This document shows, one piece after another, positions 59,931 through 64,000 of a stretch of DNA of 64,000 nucleotides (its first letter is position 1; the number at the start of each line of letters is the position of its first letter). The notes under the pieces were generated by a model that saw only the letters and a program-made list of their open reading frames with translations, searched no databases and was not told the DNA's origin. The position numbers were made by a program, and so were the translations under genes. Source of the stretch: Serratia silvae (GTDB lineage Bacteria > Pseudomonadota > Gammaproteobacteria > Enterobacterales > Enterobacteriaceae); contig NZ_JAGQDC010000001.1 of NCBI RefSeq assembly GCF_023282985.1, positions 310,001 to 374,000 on the forward strand, read 5' to 3'.

Positions 59931-60482
59931 TCAGTTATAAGAGAAAGCAAACATGATCGGGGCGTTGACGGCACCAATGTTGGTTTTGTCCGCGCTGGTG
60001 GAGGCCAGGCCTACCTGCAGGCTCAGCGTTTTGCCGTTAAAATCACCGGCTGCTGGCGTTTCACCAGCGGTAGCGAGCTGTAATTTTTCACCGGCCTTGA
60101 TGTAGGTAGTCGGCTTTTCAACCGTGCTCAGCATGATGCCGGTGTTGGTGCCGGTGGTGTTGAACACATTTGGGTTAGCTGCCAGTGTTTGGCCGCTTAC
60201 TACCAGATTGGCGGTATCGGTTGCATTCGCTGGCGTTTCACAGTTGTTCAGACCCACGGTGAATTGCTTCGCGCTGGCAGCGATTGGCGTCAAGATGCCG
60301 GTAAATTGCGCTGGTGAAAAGTTACCCAGATCCAGGCTGTTGGTAGACAGTGAAACGTCACAGGTTGCAGCAACTACGTTAGCCTGTACGGTTAATTGGG
60401 CGTTAGTCGCAGCCTGAACGTTTCCAGCGATAGCCAGTAATACCAATGCAGCAGGAGCCAGAGTAAAAATTGATTTACGCAT
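59931..60482 (-). CDS. Major fimbrial subunit of operon 3
   Basis: A 183-residue pilin with signal peptide MRKSIFTLAPAALVLLAIAG and cleavage after VQA. The mature part is ATNAQLTVQANVVAATCDVSLSTNSLDLG with a cysteine at each end of the disulfide (TCDVS, NNCETP) and the C-terminal beta-zipper NAPIMFAFSYN. TAAAGGAA precedes the ATG. It is first in the minus-strand operon. Upstream is the long non-coding stretch to mutS that must hold its promoter. Confidence 0.92.
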   Translation of the reverse strand: MRKSIFTLAPAALVLLAIAGNVQAATNAQLTVQANVVAATCDVSLSTNSLDLGNFSPAQFTGILTPIAASAKQFTVGLNNCETPANATDTANLVVSGQTLAANPNVFNTTGTNTGIMLSTVEKPTTYIKAGEKLQLATAGETPAAGDFNGKTLSLQVGLASTSADKTNIGAVNAPIMFAFSYN

Positions 60483-61179
60483 AAGAACTATTCCTTTAGA
60501 TATAAAATTACTTATTTAAATTAAACATGTTGATACTCGACATACTTTCAGTTATTTCCATTCGGAAGTAGCTGAAAATCTATCTTATCTAGAAGCGTGG
60601 TTAATTTATCATGCAGGTATTAAAGATATATTTAGTAAGGGTTTTTACGCCCACCCTGATATATCGTCTAAACGCTTTCATTGAGGATGAATCACCTTTG
60701 CTTTCGCTTTCAATGATTTCATAAATACGTGACGGCTGTCAAAAACATATTAAAATAAAAAAATTAAACTACAAGCCTTTGATTTTATTCATTAATTATT
60801 TAAAATGCCGTAATTTTTATGAATTCATGCTAGTCATTATCATTTTATTCTTATTGGTTATTAGTTTTAAATTTTATCTATTTGCATTTTTGTGGTTTAA
60901 AATGCTGTCTTGGTGTGCTATTTCCTTATTGGCGAGGAGGGGGGGGACGTATGTAATAAATAATTACGGGGATTACACCTGTTAAGTAAATATCAAATGT
61001 CGATATAATGGTAGCTCAGGATAAAAACGAATGCTGTTCATGTCATCATCCCGTAAACTTGGCCTATGAGTTCGCCCACAAAGTCAGTGATTGAGCTAAA
61101 AGCGATCGTGGAAGAGGTCAGCCTTCATGGCTATTGGCGTAACGGTAAGCGCTGATGCCCAGTTGTTGAACGGGCCTTT
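60483..61179. other. Leader of fimbrial operon 3 and decayed sequence
   Basis: About 700 bases with no supported gene. 60500-60900 is very AT-rich and should contain the operon 3 promoter, which I cannot pinpoint. A 68-codon frame at 60779 is hydrophobic low-complexity DNA with no ribosome site. Near 61065-61157 a 30-codon frame (MSSPTKSVIELKAIVEEVSL...) has less AT-rich coding-like composition and may be a relic of an unknown gene. Confidence 0.4.
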
Positions 61180-61380
61180 TTATACAGGCTCGGTTGACCA
61201 ACGGGTTAACTGACTCACAATGCGCTGTACTACCGGACTGTGTTTTTGCGACTTATGAATATGGATAAAGGTATTGTCGTGGTGATTGATTAAAAAAGAA
61301 CATTCTATGGCGTGCAACGAGAGCATGGTGCAGCGGATGCGAAGTAAATTCAGGTCTAATAGCTGCTTCGTTACTTCCCC
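61180..61380 (-). pseudogene. Possible C-terminal relic of a LysR-type regulator
   Basis: On the minus strand about 66 codons read LLDLNLLRIRCTMLSLHAIE and then HHDNTFIHIHKSQKHSPVVQR...VSQLTRW before a TAA at 61180-61182. The pattern of a hydrophobic strand followed by HSPVVQRIVSQL resembles the end of LysR substrate domains. There is no start and upstream is stopped. Identification is weak. Confidence 0.3.
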
Positions 61381-61497
61381 CTCTTATTATTTTATAACAC
61401 GGGCGTAGAGCTCAGACGCGGGAGTTAATATTTAGCACGTTTAGTCCTCTCCCTTTGGGAGCTGATTCGGTGCTGAGGTTAAATACAGAACCTCAAT

Positions 61498-61550
61498 TGT
61501 GGCACGTTCGGCCCCCTCTCCCTTTGGGAGAGTGTTAGGGTGAGGGGACA
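61498..61550. repeat. CCCTCTCCC/GGGTGAGGG repeat downstream of mutS
   Basis: TGTGGCACGTTCGG and then a CCCTCTCC...GGGAGAG hairpin ending TTAGGGTGAGGGG. It matches 20762-20811 in order and orientation. A second partial hairpin (TCCTCTCCCTTTGGGA) is at 61445-61460. It lies 25 bases from the mutS stop and may end the mutS transcript. Confidence 0.75.
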
Positions 61551-61574
61551 CGTGCTTAAGCGAATGAAACCGCC

Positions 61575-64000
61575 TCAGACCAGGCTTTTCAACCGGTAGA
61601 TCCACTCCAACGCCTGGCGTGGCGAAAGAGAATCCGGATCCAGCGTTTCCAACGCCTCTACCGCAGGTGACACCTCTTCGTTCAACAGCGTCATCTGGGT
61701 CGCATCTACCGTACCCGCCGCCGTCTGGCTGGAGAGGCTCTCCAACTCACGCAATTTCTGGCGCGCACGCTTGATCACATCACGCGGTACACCGGCCAAT
61801 GCGGCCACTGCCAAGCCGTAGCTCTTACTGGCAGCCCCGTCCTGTACACTATGCATAAAGGCGATGGTGTCGCCGTGCTCCAGTGCATCCAGATGCACGT
61901 TAACTACGCCCTCCATTTTCTCTGGCAACGTGGTCAGCTCAAAGTAATGGGTGGCAAACAGTGTCATAGCCTTGATGCGGCTGGCCAGGTTTTCTGCGCA
62001 GGCCCAGGCTAAGGAAAGCCCGTCGTAGGTGGAGGTGCCACGGCCAATCTCATCCATCAACACCAGGCTGTTTTCCGTGGCGTTATGCAGGATATTGGCA
62101 GTCTCGGTCATTTCGACCATGAAGGTTGAGCGGCCAGAAGCCAGATCGTCTGCTGCACCCACGCGGGTAAAGATGCGATCTACCGGCCCTATGGTGGCCT
62201 TTGCCGCCGGAACATAGCTACCGATATGTGCCAGCAACACAATCAGTGCCGTTTGACGCATATAGGTACTTTTACCGCCCATATTCGGGCCAGTAATGAT
62301 CAGCATACGGCGCTGCGGTGAAAGGGAAACCGGGTTGGCAATAAAGGGTTCTTTCAACACCTGTTCCACCACCGGGTGGCGGCCATCCACGATGCGAATG
62401 CCGGGCTGCTCGCTGATGGTTGGGCAAGCGTAGTTCAACGTTTCGGCACGTTCCGCCAGGTTGGCTAATACATCCAGCTCGGCCAAGGCTGCGGCGCTCT
62501 GTTGCAGTTGCTCCAGGTGCGGCAACAGCAGATCGAACAGCTCGTCATACAGCCCTTTTTCGATCGCCAAGGCTTTCCCTTTTGAGGTCAGTACCTTGTC
62601 TTCATACTCTTTCAGCTCGGGAATGATGTAGCGTTCCGCATTCTTCAGCGTTTGGCGGCGCACATAGTGGATCGGCACCAGATGGCTCTGGCCACGGCTG
62701 ACCTGAATGTAGTAACCATGTACGCCGTTGAAACCGACCTTTAGCGTATCCAGACCCAGCTTCTCGCGCTCGCGGATCTCCAGACGATCCAGATAGTCGG
62801 TAGCACCGTCGGCTAGCGACCGCCATTCATCCAGTTCTTCGTTATAACCCGGGGCAATCACGCCGCCATCACGGACCAACACCGGTGGGGCTTCTACGAT
62901 GGCGCGCTCCAGCAGTGCTTGCAATTCGTCAAACTGGCCGACCTGTGACAGCAGCTTTTGCATCTGTGGCGCTTCGGCGCTTTCCAGCAGGGCGCGGATA
63001 TCTGGCAACTGTTGGAAGGCATGACGCATACGAGCCAGATCCCGTGGACGCGCCGTGCGCAGCGCCAAACGGGCAAGAATACGTTCCAGATCGCCAACCT
63101 GACGCAGGGGTTGCTGCAAATCACTGCTCATTGGCTGCAATGCGGCGATGGCCTGTTGGCGGTTATTCAGTACCTGGACGTCGCGAGTGGGCATATGTAA
63201 CCAGCGCTTGAGCATACGGCTACCCATTGGGGTAACGGTGCGGTCAAGGATCGCGGCCAGGGTATTTTCACTGCCGCCAGACAGGCTTTGGGTGATCTCC
63301 AGGTTACGGCGGGTGGCCGCATCCATAATGATGCCGTCTTGCTGACGTTCCATGGTGAGGCCACGGATATGCGGCAACGAGGTACGCTGGGTATCTTTGA
63401 CATATTGCAGCAGGCAGCCTGCTGCACGCAGTGCCTGATGGGCCTGCTCGACGCCAAAGCCGGTCAGGTCGCGGGTGCCGAACTGCAGGTTCAACTGCTG
63501 ACGTGCAGTATCCAGCTCAAATTCCCACAGCGGGCGACGGCGCAGACCGTGGCGCGGTTCGATCAGCGCCATGTGCTCGAAGTTTTCCGGGTAGAGTAAC
63601 TCAGCAGGATTGGTACGTTGCAGTTCGGCCGCCATGGTTTCAAGATCTTCAGGCTGGGCGATGCGGAAGCGGCCGGAGCTGAGATCCAATGTGGCATAAC
63701 CAAAGCCGCGGCCATCCTGCCAGATGGCGGCCAGCAGGTTGTCCTGGCGTTCTTGCAGCAAGGCTTCATCGGTAATGGTGCCTGGGGTAACGATGCGCAC
63801 TACTTTACGTTCGACCGGGCCTTTGCTGGTGGCCGGATCGCCAATCTGCTCACAGATGGCGGCCGATTCCCCAAGCTGTACCAGCTTGGCGAGGTAGTTT
63901 TCCACCGCATGGTGGGGGACACCCGCCATTGGGATGGGTTCACCCGCTGAAGCACCGCGTTTGGTCAGCGAAATATCCAGTAGCTGAGAGGCGCGTTTGG
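61575..64000 (-). CDS. mutS: DNA mismatch repair protein MutS (N-terminus outside window)
   Basis: MutS recognises mismatches and starts methyl-directed repair with MutL and MutH. The frame is open to base 64000, so the gene runs off the right edge; about 808 codons are visible, lacking only the first 45 or so residues. Present are the connector and core ([21 protein letters not shown]), the lever/clamp region, the Walker A loop [15 protein letters not shown], Walker [17 protein letters not shown], the H-box FATHYFELT and the C-terminal tetramerisation tail ending [11 protein letters not shown]. It is convergent to the rpoS side, with operon 3 inserted between, as in the known variable rpoS-mutS interval. 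Confidence 0.97.
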   Translation of the reverse strand, partial: KRASQLLDISLTKRGASAGEPIPMAGVPHHAVENYLAKLVQLGESAAICEQIGDPATSKGPVERKVVRIVTPGTITDEALLQERQDNLLAAIWQDGRGFGYATLDLSSGRFRIAQPEDLETMAAELQRTNPAELLYPENFEHMALIEPRHGLRRRPLWEFELDTARQQLNLQFGTRDLTGFGVEQAHQALRAAGCLLQYVKDTQRTSLPHIRGLTMERQQDGIIMDAATRRNLEITQSLSGGSENTLAAILDRTVTPMGSRMLKRWLHMPTRDVQVLNNRQQAIAALQPMSSDLQQPLRQVGDLERILARLALRTARPRDLARMRHAFQQLPDIRALLESAEAPQMQKLLSQVGQFDELQALLERAIVEAPPVLVRDGGVIAPGYNEELDEWRSLADGATDYLDRLEIREREKLGLDTLKVGFNGVHGYYIQVSRGQSHLVPIHYVRRQTLKNAERYIIPELKEYEDKVLTSKGKALAIEKGLYDELFDLLLPHLEQLQQSAAALAELDVLANLAERAETLNYACPTISEQPGIRIVDGRHPVVEQVLKEPFIANPVSLSPQRRMLIITGPNMGGKSTYMRQTALIVLLAHIGSYVPAAKATIGPVDRIFTRVGAADDLASGRSTFMVEMTETANILHNATENSLVLMDEIGRGTSTYDGLSLAWACAENLASRIKAMTLFATHYFELTTLPEKMEGVVNVHLDALEHGDTIAFMHSVQDGAASKSYGLAVAALAGVPRDVIKRARQKLRELESLSSQTAAGTVDATQMTLLNEEVSPAVEALETLDPDSLSPRQALEWIYRLKSLV

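Noticed and set aside
60779-60985. 68-codon hydrophobic frame upstream of fimbrial operon 3
   Set aside because: It lies in very AT-rich DNA where Leu/Ile/Phe/Lys codons arise by chance; no ribosome site.

Overview
The window is chromosomal DNA of an enterobacterium, most likely Serratia or a close relative. The housekeeping order (relA-mazG-pyrG-eno; queE/queD-cysJIH; iap; cysG-cysDNC-ygbE-ftsB-ispD-ispF-truD; surE-pcm-nlpD-rpoS; mutS) is the relA-to-mutS region of Enterobacterales. The species call rests on remembered family similarity, because no search could be run. No tRNA, rRNA, CRISPR array, prophage or intact insertion sequence was seen. Both edges cut genes: relA (3' part only) at the left and mutS (5' end missing) at the right.

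Regions, left to right. 1-5.2 kb: stringent-response and nucleotide/glycolytic housekeeping genes; no mazEF lies between relA and mazG. 5.2-12.8 kb: chaperone-usher fimbrial operon 1 (major pilin, chaperone, usher, large tip adhesin, second chaperone) followed by a winged-helix-like regulator. 12.9-13.2 kb: an approximately 80-codon relic of a methionine gamma-lyase-type enzyme. 13.2-19.7 kb: histidine utilisation (hutU-hutH-permease on the minus strand, with a HutC-like operator) and an AAHS-type MFS transporter. 20.0-26.0 kb: queuosine genes queE/queD and sulfite reduction genes cysJIH. 26.0-30.9 kb: an accessory patch with a broken ParE/RelE-type toxin, the Iap aminopeptidase, a deletion-damaged TerD-related gene and an AT-rich hcp-effector-immunity cassette. 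30.9-41.2 kb: cysG, cysDNC, ygbE, a polar amino-acid ABC transporter, then ftsB-ispD-ispF-truD. 41.6-46.9 kb: fimbrial operon 2, of the CS1/CFA-I (alpha, class 5) type, lying between truD and surE. 47.2-50.9 kb: surE-pcm-nlpD-rpoS. 51.0-60.5 kb: fimbrial operon 3 on the minus strand, with three chaperones, two pilins, one usher and three tandem adhesin genes, filling the rpoS-mutS interval. 61.6-64.0 kb: mutS.

How the genes work together. cysG makes the siroheme that CysI needs; CysDN and CysC activate sulfate to APS and PAPS, CysH reduces PAPS to sulfite, and CysJI reduces sulfite to sulfide. HutH and HutU carry out the first two steps of histidine breakdown; hutI and hutG are not in the window. 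The three fimbrial operons are self-contained surface-organelle modules placed at junctions of otherwise conserved gene order.

The most interesting parts are: (a) a roughly 1.6 kb AT-rich cassette (Hcp-family protein, small protein with a glycine-rich hydrophobic core, two-TM small protein) that looks like a type VI secretion effector/immunity pair and is flanked by 69-bp direct copies of the cysG upstream region; (b) the tandem adhesin array, with a 1179-bp period, whose spacers carry a 33-bp block matching the 3' end of the neighbouring usher gene, suggesting how the array grew; and (c) several gene relics and small palindromic repeat families that record past gene flux here.
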